A stretch of DNA of 64,000 nt, from positions 1,353,501 to 1,417,500 of the forward strand of contig NZ_CP098023.1 in the NCBI RefSeq assembly GCF_030440425.1, given 5' to 3'. This DNA is from Microbulbifer sp. MI-G (lineage in GTDB: Bacteria > Pseudomonadota > Gammaproteobacteria > Pseudomonadales > Cellvibrionaceae). Made by a program: the position numbers and the translations under genes. Positions 9,074 to 16,923 of this stretch are shown here, piece after piece (position 1 is the stretch's first letter; each line of letters starts with the position of its first letter). The notes beneath the pieces are model-generated. The model worked only from the letters and a program-made list of their open reading frames with translations, was not told where the DNA came from and ran no database searches.

Positions 9074-11074
9074 TCACACGGTGATGGGAGCGCGGTTTTT
9101 ACCCAGGTTGCGAATGGCAAAGCGTGCCGGGTGCAGTGCCCTGGCCAGCCGGGCGTTGACCGGTAGAGTCTCTCCCAGTAGCCAAGCAGTGAGCACTTCC
9201 GCGGCGAGCGGTGCATAGGTAAAGCCCCGGGAGCCCAGCCCGCCCATCACATACAAATTGCGCTGGTATTGGGCGGTTTGCTGGATCAGTTGTTTGCGAT
9301 TTTTGCGCAGGCCCGCATAGGTGGTGTCAAGGGATGTCCAATTGGGCACCGGGCCGGCCACAGGCAGATAATCCGGTGTTGCGGCACGCAGGGCCGCGCG
9401 GCCACTGAGTGCCTGAGAGGAGAAATCCTTCGAAAGCTGCGGCAGCAGGGCAGCCAGAGTCTCCAGGTTTACCCGGTGCTCGCTATCGCGCAGGTTGATG
9501 GCAGTTTCCCTGAGTTTGAAGGAGGCCCCGAAACTTTGACTGCCCCGGTGTTCCGGGGTGATATAACCCTCGCTGCAGAGCGCGACCTTCAACTGGCGGG
9601 AGGTCGCTGTGGCTTTGGCCACGGATACCTGGCCGCGGATGGGGTTCAGGGGCAGGGGGGCGGATTGTGGGAAGCGGCAAATGTCCCTGGCGCCGCAGAG
9701 GATCACCGCATTGGCTTTAAATGTCTTTTCCACAGTGTACAGACACCAGCCGGAATTGCATTGTTCGAGGTGTTCTATCGAGGTGTCACAGTACAATTCG
9801 ATATTGTCGTGTTGCAGCAGGGCTGCGCATACTTTTTGTGGTTCCAGCCAGCCCGCCTGGGGAAAATAAAGCCCGCTGACAGCCAGATTCACTCCCGCCA
9901 GCGCGCTCGCTTCAGCAGGTGTCACGGCGTGGGCCAGGGTCTGGTTGTTGTGTTTCGCGAGGGTCTCAGCAACCTGCTGTTGCAATCTTCGTTCTCGGTC
10001 TGTTTGAGCCAGTTGCAACAGGCCATTCAAGTGCACGACTTGCGCGCAGCGATTGCGGTAATAGCGCTGGGCAAACAACAGGGCGTGCAGGTTGAAGTCG
10101 CCGTTGGGGCTGGGTTTGGGAGACAGCTTTGCATAGAGAATGCCCTGGCCGTTGCCGGAGCCACCGCTGCCAGGGGTTGCCCCCTGTTCAAAAACCCGAA
10201 CCCGCACACCGCGCTCCGCCAGTGCCCTGGCAACTGTGGCGCCTGAAATTCCAGCGCCGATAACGGCTGCGGTCTGTGGCCACTTCGGCATCTCTGGGGG
10301 CAGATACCAAGGGGTTGCTGTAGTCTGGCTTCTCGAGGCCCTGTGCAGTGCGCCACACAGCATCTCCCGCTTGCGCGCGAAACCGGGCACTTTGCGCCAG
10401 ATAAAGCCCGCATCGCGCAGGCCGTGCCTGACTGGCCTGGCGCAGGTGAAGGTGGCAAAGGTGGCACCGGGCCTGCTCAGGGTCGCGATGCTTGCAAACA
10501 GCGATGGGGTCCACATCTCCGGGTTTTTCGCCGGGGCAAATCCGTCCAGAAACCAGGCATCTACCTGCCGGTCGCGCTGCTCCTGTTGCAGGCACAGGCC
10601 CCGCAGGGCTTCGCTGGCTTCACCGATCACCAGAGTCAAGCTCACCTGGCCGAATTGCAGTCGGTGCGCACCCGGGACAAGGAGGGCGGGATAGTTGTCC
10701 AGCAGAAGCTGGGAAAGGGGTTGCAACTGGGGCCACAGGACCAGGGCCCTGCGCAGATCCTGTAGGCGCAGGGGGCATTTCTCAACGGAGAAGAAATGCA
10801 GTTGTGCGCTTTGGGGCGCGGTTTTTTGCCAGAGTGCCCAGGCGGCGAGAAAATTCAAGCCAGTACCAAAGCCGGTCTCGCCGATGGTGAAACGCTCGCT
10901 ATCACCGAGGTCCGCCCAGCGCGCTGCCAGGGCATTGTGCTGCAGAAAGACATGGTGGGCTTCTTCCAGTCCTGAGGCGGTGGAGAAATAGACATCGCCA
11001 TAGGTACGGGACAGGGGCTGGCCATTTTCACTCCACTCGATCTGTGCATAGTGGTGACTGGGTTCGTGCAACAC
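9074..11074 (-). CDS. mnmC: Bifunctional tRNA mnm5s2U34 biosynthesis protein MnmC
   Basis: Completes the wobble modification mnm5s2U in tRNAs for Lys, Glu, Gln and others: the FAD domain removes the carboxymethyl group and the methyltransferase domain adds the final methyl. About 666 residues. The N-terminal methyltransferase shows FTIGETGFGTGLNFLAAW and DAWFLDGFAPAKNPEMW; the C-terminal oxidase starts near residue 270 with the dinucleotide motif AAVIGAGISGATVARALAERG and continues to a C-terminal GSRGFTYAPLAAE. Start choice: an upstream ATG at 11107 lies inside fldB and would add residues not expected at the family N-terminus (HYAQIEWSENGQPLSR). A Shine-Dalgarno AGGAG at 11079-11083 serves the GTG at 11074 or the TTG at 11071. 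It directly follows fldB with a gap of about ten bases. Confidence 0.93.
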   Translation of the reverse strand: MLHEPSHHYAQIEWSENGQPLSRTYGDVYFSTASGLEEAHHVFLQHNALAARWADLGDSERFTIGETGFGTGLNFLAAWALWQKTAPQSAQLHFFSVEKCPLRLQDLRRALVLWPQLQPLSQLLLDNYPALLVPGAHRLQFGQVSLTLVIGEASEALRGLCLQQEQRDRQVDAWFLDGFAPAKNPEMWTPSLFASIATLSRPGATFATFTCARPVRHGLRDAGFIWRKVPGFARKREMLCGALHRASRSQTTATPWYLPPEMPKWPQTAAVIGAGISGATVARALAERGVRVRVFEQGATPGSGGSGNGQGILYAKLSPKPSPNGDFNLHALLFAQRYYRNRCAQVVHLNGLLQLAQTDRERRLQQQVAETLAKHNNQTLAHAVTPAEASALAGVNLAVSGLYFPQAGWLEPQKVCAALLQHDNIELYCDTSIEHLEQCNSGWCLYTVEKTFKANAVILCGARDICRFPQSAPLPLNPIRGQVSVAKATATSRQLKVALCSEGYITPEHRGSQSFGASFKLRETAINLRDSEHRVNLETLAALLPQLSKDFSSQALSGRAALRAATPDYLPVAGPVPNWTSLDTTYAGLRKNRKQLIQQTAQYQRNLYVMGGLGSRGFTYAPLAAEVLTAWLLGETLPVNARLARALHPARFAIRNLGKNRAPITV

Positions 11075-11084
11075 TGGACTCCTA

Positions 11085-11624
11085 TCAGGCCTCTTCCCGC
11101 AAACCAAACTCGCGCATTACCTGGGCGCACCAGTGCTGGATACGCGCTTCGCTGAGGTCAGATGCGTTTTCCTCGTCCAGGGCGAGGCCCACAAATTGGC
11201 TGCCGTCCGGTGTTAGCCCCTTGGACTGCTCGAAGGCATAGTCTTGCGCAGGCCAGTAGCCCAGGGGACGGGCGCCACAGGCTACCAATTGGGCGTGCAG
11301 GTAACCCAGTGCATCCTGAAACCACTGGGGATAGCCTTCCTGGTCGCCGAGGCCGAACAGGGCCACGGCCTTGCCATTTAGATCCAGGGCAGCCAACTCG
11401 TCCCAGATATTCTCCCAGTCCTCCTGCAGCTCGCCATAGTCCCAGGTGGGAATACCAAACAGCAGGAAATCGTAATCCTCCGCAAGGGTGATATCTGCCT
11501 CGGCCACATTGTGCAGGTCTACCCACTGTGGCCCGATACACTGGCGGATTTTTTCCGCAGCCATTTCGGTGTAGCAGGTACTGGAGCCGTAAAACAGTCC
11601 TATAGGGGCTTGGACGCTTTGCAT
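11085..11624 (-). CDS. fldB: Flavodoxin FldB
   Basis: Small FMN electron carrier. The 179-residue product aligns by eye to E. coli FldB along its length: the phosphate loop GLFYGSSTCYTEMAAEKI, the FMN-binding GIPTWDYGELQEDWENIWDEL, ALFGLGDQEGYPQWF, GYWPAQDYAFEQSKG and LFVGLALDE-type ending. The GSSTCYTEMAAEKI loop separates FldB from FldA. The ATG at 11624 is the first start compatible with the family N-terminus; longer reading would enter trmL. It sits between trmL and mnmC in the same orientation, 13 bases after trmL, so the three probably form one transcript. A role as electron donor to a modification enzyme is possible but only inferred. Confidence 0.93.
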   Translation of the reverse strand: MQSVQAPIGLFYGSSTCYTEMAAEKIRQCIGPQWVDLHNVAEADITLAEDYDFLLFGIPTWDYGELQEDWENIWDELAALDLNGKAVALFGLGDQEGYPQWFQDALGYLHAQLVACGARPLGYWPAQDYAFEQSKGLTPDGSQFVGLALDEENASDLSEARIQHWCAQVMREFGLREEA

Positions 11625-11637
11625 AACTACAGGATAC

Positions 11638-12111
11638 TCACCAACGGGCGACGGCGCCGCTGAAGCTCTGCTGACGCCAGGCCTCGTAAATAACGATGGC
11701 GGCGGCGTTGGACAGATTGATACTGCGGCTTTCGGCGCGCATGGGGATACGCAGGGTGTTTTGTGCACCGACAGCCTGCAGAAATGCTGCGGGCAGACCG
11801 CGTGTTTCGGGGCCGAAGACGATGGCGTCTCCACGCTGGTATTCCACGGCGGAGTGGCAGCGACTGCCCTTGGTAGAGAGTGCCAGTACCCGTACGGGCT
11901 GTTCACTATCGATAAAGGCCTGCCAGTCCCGGTGGCGTACTACAGGGCTGTACTCGCTGTAATCGAGCCCGGCACGGCGTAGGCGCTTGTCGTCCATATG
12001 GAAGCCGAGAGGCTCAATCAGGTGCAGTTCGGCACCGGTATTGGCACAGAGCCGGATAATATTGCCGGTGTTGGGGGCTATTTCCGGTTGGTATAGAACA
12101 ATCTTGAACAT
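11638..12111 (-). CDS. trmL: tRNA (cytidine/uridine-34-2'-O)-methyltransferase TrmL
   Basis: SPOUT-class methyltransferase that methylates the wobble ribose of tRNA-Leu isoacceptors. The 157-residue length is typical. Motifs visible: LYQPEIAPNTGNIIRLCANTG at the N-terminus, HLIEPLGF, and the trefoil-knot SAM site IVFGPETRGLPAAFL followed by LRIPMRAESRSINLSNAAAIVIYEAWRQ. Two of the three genes in this leftward cluster (trmL and mnmC) modify position 34 of tRNAs, suggesting a translation-quality theme. Confidence 0.95.
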   Translation of the reverse strand: MFKIVLYQPEIAPNTGNIIRLCANTGAELHLIEPLGFHMDDKRLRRAGLDYSEYSPVVRHRDWQAFIDSEQPVRVLALSTKGSRCHSAVEYQRGDAIVFGPETRGLPAAFLQAVGAQNTLRIPMRAESRSINLSNAAAIVIYEAWRQQSFSGAVARW

Positions 12112-12182
12112 TGGCTGGGGGCCGCCCTCACCGGCTCGGGGCGGGAGTACCCGGCCTTGTACGGGTGCGAATTATCCCATAA

Positions 12183-12713
12183 TTAACGGGCAGTGGCGAT
12201 CTCTTCGCAGTCGATCTCCACCCCCAGTTCGATGGCAATTTGATCGAGTTCATCGCGCAGCCCGTCAAAATCCGGTTCTTTGGTCACACTGATCCTGCAC
12301 TCGGCACAAAACAGCGGCTCGCCACTCCAGGGGGTACTGCTGTAGGTGGTCTCCAATTGTTCCATATTGATGTGGCGGGCGGTAAGGGCGCGAGAGATCT
12401 CGCGCACTATACCCGGGCGGTCATTGCCCACCAGTTTGAGAGTCAATGTCTGTCGGGATGGGGCAATGACAGCGACAGCATCCTCGATCACCAAGTTGTA
12501 TCCTTCCTGGGCCAAATCGGCGAGGGCGTTTCTCAGACACCGGCTTTTTTCCATGGGGATGGCAACGCGCAGAATGCCGGCAAATTTTCCAGCAAAGTGT
12601 GCCATATGGCTGTCTTCCCAGTTGCCACCGTTATCTGCTATGACCGCAGAGAGCGTTTCCACAACACCGGGCCTGTCGTCGCAGATCATGGAGATAACCA
12701 GATGGTGTTGCAT
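12183..12713 (-). CDS. GcvR-like regulator with two ACT domains
   Basis: Predicted 176-residue protein made of two ACT domains: residues about 3-80 (ISMICDDRPGVVETLSAVIADNGGNWEDSHMAHFAGKFAGILRV) and 88-170 (LKLVGNDRPGIVREISRALTARHINMEQLETTY). ACT domains bind amino acids; E. coli GcvR has this architecture and restrains the glycine cleavage activator GcvA. No gcv genes or gcvA lie nearby, so the target is not known from context. A TTG at 12737 is in frame, but the ATG at 12713 has an AAGGA ribosome site at good spacing and matches the family start (QHHLVIS). Divergent from the thiamine-binding gene. Confidence 0.82.
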   Translation of the reverse strand: MQHHLVISMICDDRPGVVETLSAVIADNGGNWEDSHMAHFAGKFAGILRVAIPMEKSRCLRNALADLAQEGYNLVIEDAVAVIAPSRQTLTLKLVGNDRPGIVREISRALTARHINMEQLETTYSSTPWSGEPLFCAECRISVTKEPDFDGLRDELDQIAIELGVEIDCEEIATAR

Positions 12714-12843
12714 ACCGGGTTTCCTTGCTTTACTCAAGACATGTAGACTGGATTGTAATAGGATTTCGTCGGATAACCCTATCGTTCAATCTCAAAGTCA
12801 TTATCCACACCCGTCGAAAGGGGTAATTTAGGAAGGGCTGCCG

Positions 12844-13143
12844 ATGAAAGTGATTGCCGATTTGTGTGTTATTCCCCTGGGAGTGGGGCTGTCTGTTAGC
12901 GCATATGTGGCAGAGTGCGAAAGAGTGTTGGCAGAAGCCGGGCTCACCCATGAACTGCATGCGTACGGTACCAATATCGAAGGAGAGTGGGATGCGGTAA
13001 TGGCTGCAGTTAAGATGTGCCACGAACGGGTGCATGCAATGGGCGCCGAACGCATCAGCACCAGCCTGAAGTTGGGAACCCGTTTGGACCGCAACCAGTC
13101 TTTACAAGATAAAATCGACAGCGTGCGGTCGAAGCTGGATTAA
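12844..13143 (+). CDS. MTH1187 / YkoF-type thiamine-binding protein
   Basis: A 99-residue protein of the MTH1187 (DUF77) family, ferredoxin-like folds that assemble as tetramers and bind thiamine or related small molecules. Visible marks are the N-terminal strand VIADLCVIPLGVG, LSVSAYVAECERVL, the LHAYGTNIEGEWDAVMAAVKMCHE segment and the closing RISTSLKLGTRLD. An upstream GGAAGGG gives an acceptable ribosome site. It is followed after 22 bases by an exported methyltransferase-like gene, with which it may be cotranscribed; there is no obvious functional link. Confidence 0.88.
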   Translation: MKVIADLCVIPLGVGLSVSAYVAECERVLAEAGLTHELHAYGTNIEGEWDAVMAAVKMCHERVHAMGAERISTSLKLGTRLDRNQSLQDKIDSVRSKLD

Positions 13144-13165
13144 CGAGAACAAAACAGGAGCGATT

Positions 13166-13978
13166 ATGACGATCAATATTAAGAAATCCCTGCTGGCCCT
13201 GGCCGGCGCACTGGTCCTGTCCGGAGGCGCCCAGGCTGCAGATCTGGATTCTGTGGTTAAGGGAGATCACCGCAGCGAGGAAACCAGCGCACGGGATCAG
13301 TACCGCCATCCGGTGGAAACCCTGAAATTTATAGGGATAAAACCGGAGATGACGGTGGTTGAAATTACTCCTGGAGGCGGCTGGTACACAGAAATTCTTG
13401 GCCCCTATCTCAGCGAGAAGGGCAAGCTCTACGCGGCGCATTTTCCCGAAGACAGTGAGTCTGACTATTACCAGCGCTCTCTGAAACGTTTCAAGGAGAA
13501 GCTGGCTTCCGATGAAAAAGCCTATAAACGTATTGTAGTTACGGAGTTCTCCCCGCAGACTGGGCGCGAGATAGCACCCGCCGCCAGTGCCGATGCGGTA
13601 GTGACTTTCCGCAATGTGCACAATTGGATGTACCGCGGCTACGAAGACAAGGCCTTTGCCAGTTTCTTTGCCGCCCTCAAGCCCGGCGGTGTGTTGGGTG
13701 TGGTGGAGCACCGTGCTAAACCCGGTACCAGCATGGAGGAAATGATCAAAAGCGGTTATGTCACCCAGGACTATGTGATTGCAGTGGCCAAAAAGGCGGG
13801 TTTTGAGCTGGAAGAAAGCAGTGAGGTCAACGCCAATCCGAAGGATACGGCCCGGCATCCAAAGGGGGTCTGGACCCTGCCACCGTCCCTGCGCCTGGGG
13901 GATGAGGATAAGGAAAAGTATCTGGCCATCGGGGAAAGTGATCGTATGACCCTGCGTTTTCGCAAGCCGAAACCCTGA
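13166..13978 (+). CDS. Exported class I SAM methyltransferase-like protein (COG4798 type)
   Basis: A 270-residue protein with an N-terminal export signal (SLLALAGALVLSGGAQA, cut near residue 24) followed by a methyltransferase-like fold. The SAM-binding motif I is recognisable in MTVVEITPGGGWYTEILGPYL (about residues 55-75), and AVVTFRNVHNWMYRG resembles motif IV. Such predicted methyltransferases with signal peptides are widespread in proteobacteria but have no established substrate, and SAM is not normally available in the periplasm, so enzymatic activity is uncertain. The Shine-Dalgarno AGGAG at about 13156-13160 fixes the ATG at 13166. Confidence 0.8.
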   Translation: MTINIKKSLLALAGALVLSGGAQAADLDSVVKGDHRSEETSARDQYRHPVETLKFIGIKPEMTVVEITPGGGWYTEILGPYLSEKGKLYAAHFPEDSESDYYQRSLKRFKEKLASDEKAYKRIVVTEFSPQTGREIAPAASADAVVTFRNVHNWMYRGYEDKAFASFFAALKPGGVLGVVEHRAKPGTSMEEMIKSGYVTQDYVIAVAKKAGFELEESSEVNANPKDTARHPKGVWTLPPSLRLGDEDKEKYLAIGESDRMTLRFRKPKP

Positions 13979-14056
13979 GTGCCCATTGTTTTGTGGCACT
14001 GGCTAGTGGCTGGGGCGTGATGCTGGTCGCGTCCGCCCCGCCCGATTTGTTTTTGT

Positions 14057-14281
14057 ATGCTTATCCCCTTTGAACAGCTCAATCCCGCCACGCTGCAAAG
14101 TCTCCTGGAAGAGTATGCCACCCGCGAAGGCACTGATTACGGTGAGCGCGAGGTAGCGCTGTCGGAAAAGGTATCGAGCCTGCGACGCCAGTTACAGTCC
14201 GGTGAGGTGGTCATCTGGTTCGATGCGGATGAGGCGTCTGTGAACCTGGTACTGGCTCGGGACCTGCCCCAAGATGTCTGA
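14057..14281 (+). CDS. yheU: YheU family (UPF0270) protein
   Basis: A 74-residue protein of the YheU family; function unknown. It matches the family in MLIPFEQLNPATLQSLLEEYATREGTDYGE and in the C-terminal LQSGEVVIWFDADEASVNLV. In E. coli yheU sits next to yheT, an alpha/beta hydrolase; here too the next gene is a hydrolase of a different subfamily, overlapping by eight bases, so translational coupling is likely. Confidence 0.92.
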   Translation: MLIPFEQLNPATLQSLLEEYATREGTDYGEREVALSEKVSSLRRQLQSGEVVIWFDADEASVNLVLARDLPQDV

Positions 14282-14954
14282 GTACTTGATAAACCGCCCC
14301 AAGGCGCCCCGCGCGCGCTTCCTGTGTGCCCACGGTGCTGGTGCCCCCATGGACAGTCGGTTTATGCAGGTGCTGGCCCAGGGGTTGTGTGCTCTGGGGA
14401 TTGAAGTGATTCGTTTCGAGTTCCCCTATATGGCCCAGCGCCGCACCGGCGGGAGCCGGCGCCCGCCCAATACCATGCCTCAACTGTTGCACTGTTTCGG
14501 CGCGCAGATAGCCCGGCAACTGGACGATTTGCCCTTGTATATTGGTGGCAAGTCCATGGGGGGCAGGGTTGCGAGTCTGATTGCCGATGAGAGTTTTGAG
14601 AAGGGCTTAATCGCCGGTTTGGTATGTCTGGGCTACCCGTTCCACCCCAGGGGGAAACCGGAAAAGCTGCGTACACAGCATCTGGCTGGTATTTCCTGTC
14701 CAATGCTTATTGTACAAGGAGACCGGGACCCTCTGGGTAGCTGTGCCGAAGTGGCGGGCTACGAATTGTCACATGCCGTTGAGATCGCGTGGCTGGAAGA
14801 TGGAGACCACGACTTTAAGCCCCGTCGCGCCAGTGGATTGACCCAGGCCCGGCATTGGCAGTCGGCACAGGCGGTCGTGGCGCAGTTTATGCTCCGCTCC
14901 AGAGGGTCGCAAGCCACCGCTTCCTGTATCGGCGGGCCTGGAGCGCGCAGGTGA
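14274..14954 (+). CDS. Alpha/beta hydrolase of the KANL3/Tex30 type
   Basis: A 226-residue alpha/beta hydrolase-fold protein of unknown substrate. The order of features fits a working enzyme: an early LCAHGAGAPMDSRFMQ oxyanion loop (about residues 18-33), the nucleophile serine in GGKSMGGRVAS (about 93-103), VCLGYPFHPRGKPEKLRTQHL, the acid region IVQGDRDPLG and the catalytic histidine in EDGDHDFKPR near residue 180. The segment linking RxxRPP to the middle (RRTGGSRRPPNTMPQLL) is typical of this subfamily. It overlaps yheU and is followed closely by tusA. Confidence 0.87.
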   Translation: MSEYLINRPKAPRARFLCAHGAGAPMDSRFMQVLAQGLCALGIEVIRFEFPYMAQRRTGGSRRPPNTMPQLLHCFGAQIARQLDDLPLYIGGKSMGGRVASLIADESFEKGLIAGLVCLGYPFHPRGKPEKLRTQHLAGISCPMLIVQGDRDPLGSCAEVAGYELSHAVEIAWLEDGDHDFKPRRASGLTQARHWQSAQAVVAQFMLRSRGSQATASCIGGPGARR

Positions 14955-14986
14955 CCGCGCCCGTTAAATTGCGCACAATGGATGCT

Positions 14987-15217
14987 ATGAAGTCAGATCA
15001 CACCCTCGATACCCGCGGCCTGCTGTGCCCAGAGCCGCTGATGTTATTGCATTCGGCGGTGCGTGATGTCGCCGATGGGGAGGTATTGAAAATGCTTGCC
15101 ACCGACCCTTCCACCCAGCGGGATGTCCCCAAATTCTGTCAGTTTCTCGGCTATGAGCTGCTTCAACAAGCCGGGGAAAACGACGAGTTCGTATATTGGA
15201 TCAAAAAGGCGGAATAG
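14987..15217 (+). CDS. tusA: Sulfur carrier protein TusA
   Basis: Small sulfurtransferase that takes persulfide sulfur from IscS and passes it on, in E. coli to the TusBCD relay for 2-thiouridine in tRNA. The 76-residue product has the conserved cysteine in DTRGLLCPEPLMLLH (about residue 14) and DPSTQRDVPKFCQFLGYELL, with the WIKK ending of the family. A second in-frame ATG nine bases upstream (14978) is equally possible since no strong ribosome site is visible. In combination with mnmC in the same window it touches the same modification, mnm5s2U34, from the sulfur side. Confidence 0.93.
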   Translation: MKSDHTLDTRGLLCPEPLMLLHSAVRDVADGEVLKMLATDPSTQRDVPKFCQFLGYELLQQAGENDEFVYWIKKAE

Positions 15218-15288
15218 CTGGTCAGAAACGTCCGCTATGAAACCCGCAAGACCCATGACAGGTCAGTAGCAAAGCGCCTGGGGAGTGC

Positions 15289-15347
15289 GGCCGGTCGCAA
15301 GCCGGCCACACAAAGATGGATTTAGATAATCTCGACCTGTTGGTCGA
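15289..15347. terminator. Two stem-loops between tusA and the downstream convergent gene
   Basis: GGCCGG (15289-15294) pairs with CCGGCC (15302-15307), and TCGACC (15332-15337) pairs with GGTCGA (15342-15347) around TGTT. Neither has a good U-tract, so these are plausible but not certain transcription ends for the convergent genes. Confidence 0.45.
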
Positions 15348-15359
15348 TTAAGTGGGCTA

Positions 15360-16046
15360 TTATGGCGCTGTGACCAGTGCAGCAATAGCCGCCAATGCCT
15401 CCGGGTCTTCGGATTTGATCTTGTTGGCGATATGGTGCTGAAAGAAGTAGCGAAAGCCCTCGCTCTGTTGTGCCGGGTACAGGCAGTGGTCACCCGGCAG
15501 TACCGGGGTAGTTTCAACGATATCGTGGTCAATCAGCATACCGAGAATCACGCCATCGGCGTGCAGGCGCCAACTGATGACTTCTATCAGTGTCAGGTTC
15601 TCTCTGTCCTCGTCCATAAACACCGCATGGGTGCCGATACTATCGGGGATCTCCTGCAGTACCTCTTCGGTCTTGTTGCTCTCGTATTCAAAGTACTCCG
15701 CCGCAGTCTCCAACTCGACGATTTTGTGGATCGGGGGCTGATGGAAAATCTCTTCAATGCCGGGGTCATAGTAACCCTTAAAACACCCGTCCAGAGGGTC
15801 CTGGATATCAGGGCAGGCCACTATGGAGTTTAACCAGGGAACGAGGCCCACGACCTCGCCATTGGCTTTGAGTCCCCAGCACAGAATCTTCAAACTATAG
15901 AGATCCTTTCCGCTGGCGTTGTTGGAGTAGAGCATTTCCAAGCCGTCGAGTTCCGGAGAAAGACGAATAAAGCGCCTTTCTGCCGAATTGCCGATCGGCT
16001 TGCCGGTGAAGAGGTCAACCACATTGTTGCAGCAGTGGTCTGTCAT
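15360..16046 (-). CDS. Conserved-looking cytosolic protein of unknown function
   Basis: I do not recognise a named family. The 228-residue acidic protein has no signal peptide or membrane segment. It seems to hold two related halves: residues about 25-90 (KILCWGLKANGEVVGLVPWL) and 140-190 (EVISWRLHADGVILGMLID) share a W-x-L-x-x-(D/N)-G-x-(V/I)-x-G-(L/M) pattern, suggesting an internal duplication. A near-perfect AGGAGGT ribosome site sits upstream of the ATG at 16046, and codon use is like its neighbours, so the gene is almost certainly real. It contains a double cysteine at residues 5-6 and ends FRYFFQHHIANKIKSEDPEA. It is divergent from epmC. Confidence 0.75.
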   Translation of the reverse strand: MTDHCCNNVVDLFTGKPIGNSAERRFIRLSPELDGLEMLYSNNASGKDLYSLKILCWGLKANGEVVGLVPWLNSIVACPDIQDPLDGCFKGYYDPGIEEIFHQPPIHKIVELETAAEYFEYESNKTEEVLQEIPDSIGTHAVFMDEDRENLTLIEVISWRLHADGVILGMLIDHDIVETTPVLPGDHCLYPAQQSEGFRYFFQHHIANKIKSEDPEALAAIAALVTAP

Positions 16047-16374
16047 GGAGCACCTCCTGGCAGGGCCGGTTGGATACCGCCTCCCCCAGATACTGCTGCG
16101 ACTGCGAATGCATTGTCACTGAGGGGAGACCGGAGAAGAGGGGGAGTTGGAATACATTAATTCCCCTCTTAAGGGATCCGCAACAAGCTTTGCCTTTGGC
16201 GACATCCCTGCCAATAAAGGTATATGGTGATCTGAGGAAATACAACCAGGGCGATGGATCTGCTCTGTGGCAGCATCCCCTTGATTGCCGCGCAGGCGTT
16301 GATATAGTCCCCACTTTTGTGGTGCCCTGGAGAACACCTTGCCCGTTCAGAACCCGGAAATAGCTCCAGTTTCT

Positions 16375-16923
16375 ATGACTCAGCCAATGGCTGCTCGCAT
16401 CACCTTAGTATTTGATTGCTGTTTTGCCGACCCAAAAGGGTTCAATACCCGACTTTGCGGCGGCTTTTTAGAGCCCTACTACCGACCTGCCGAGAGAAAT
16501 CAGCGATACCACCAAGTAGAGTTTACCCTGGATTATGCTGCCAGCGCCCTGCATGAGGCAGCACATTGGTGCCTGGCCGGAGAGGTTCGCCGCCGGCTGC
16601 CAGACTATGGTTACTGGTATTTACCCGATGGGCGCAGTGCCGAGCAGCAGGCGGCGTTCGAGGAAGTCGAGGTAGAGCCCCAGGCCCTGGAGTGGATCTT
16701 TGCCCGGGCCTGTGGTCTCGGATTCCGGGTGAGTAGTGACAATCTTCACAGTGACCTGGGTCCCAGCGACAGTTTCAAGGCAGCGATCTGGAGGCGGGTG
16801 CGGGAATACTGCAAAAAGGGGGTCAACGCCCGTGCGCGGGCCTTTGCCCGGGCCCTGGCTTGTGCGTTTGAGCAGCCCGACCCGTTTTGCGCCGAAATCT
16901 ACCAACTGGCGGATTTATCGTGA
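16375..16923 (+). CDS. epmC: Elongation factor P hydroxylase EpmC
   Basis: Hydroxylates the beta-lysylated lysine of elongation factor P, the last step after EpmB and EpmA. The start at 16375 gives 182 residues, the same as I recall for E. coli EpmC; a TTG at 16339 would add 12 residues. Visible motifs include FDCCFADPKGFNTRL near the N-terminus, the metal-site region SALHEAAHWCLAGEVRR with its HExxH-like histidines (about residues 50-60), YGYWYLPDGR, and FEEVEVEPQALEWIF. It overlaps xni by the sequence GTGA. The presence of epmC implies the beta-lysine type of EF-P activation in this organism rather than rhamnosylation. Confidence 0.92.
   Translation: MTQPMAARITLVFDCCFADPKGFNTRLCGGFLEPYYRPAERNQRYHQVEFTLDYAASALHEAAHWCLAGEVRRRLPDYGYWYLPDGRSAEQQAAFEEVEVEPQALEWIFARACGLGFRVSSDNLHSDLGPSDSFKAAIWRRVREYCKKGVNARARAFARALACAFEQPDPFCAEIYQLADLS

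Noticed and set aside
11075..11107. Upstream ATG for MnmC
   Set aside because: It lies inside fldB and adds residues not expected at the family N-terminus; the AGGAG site favours GTG 11074 or TTG 11071.
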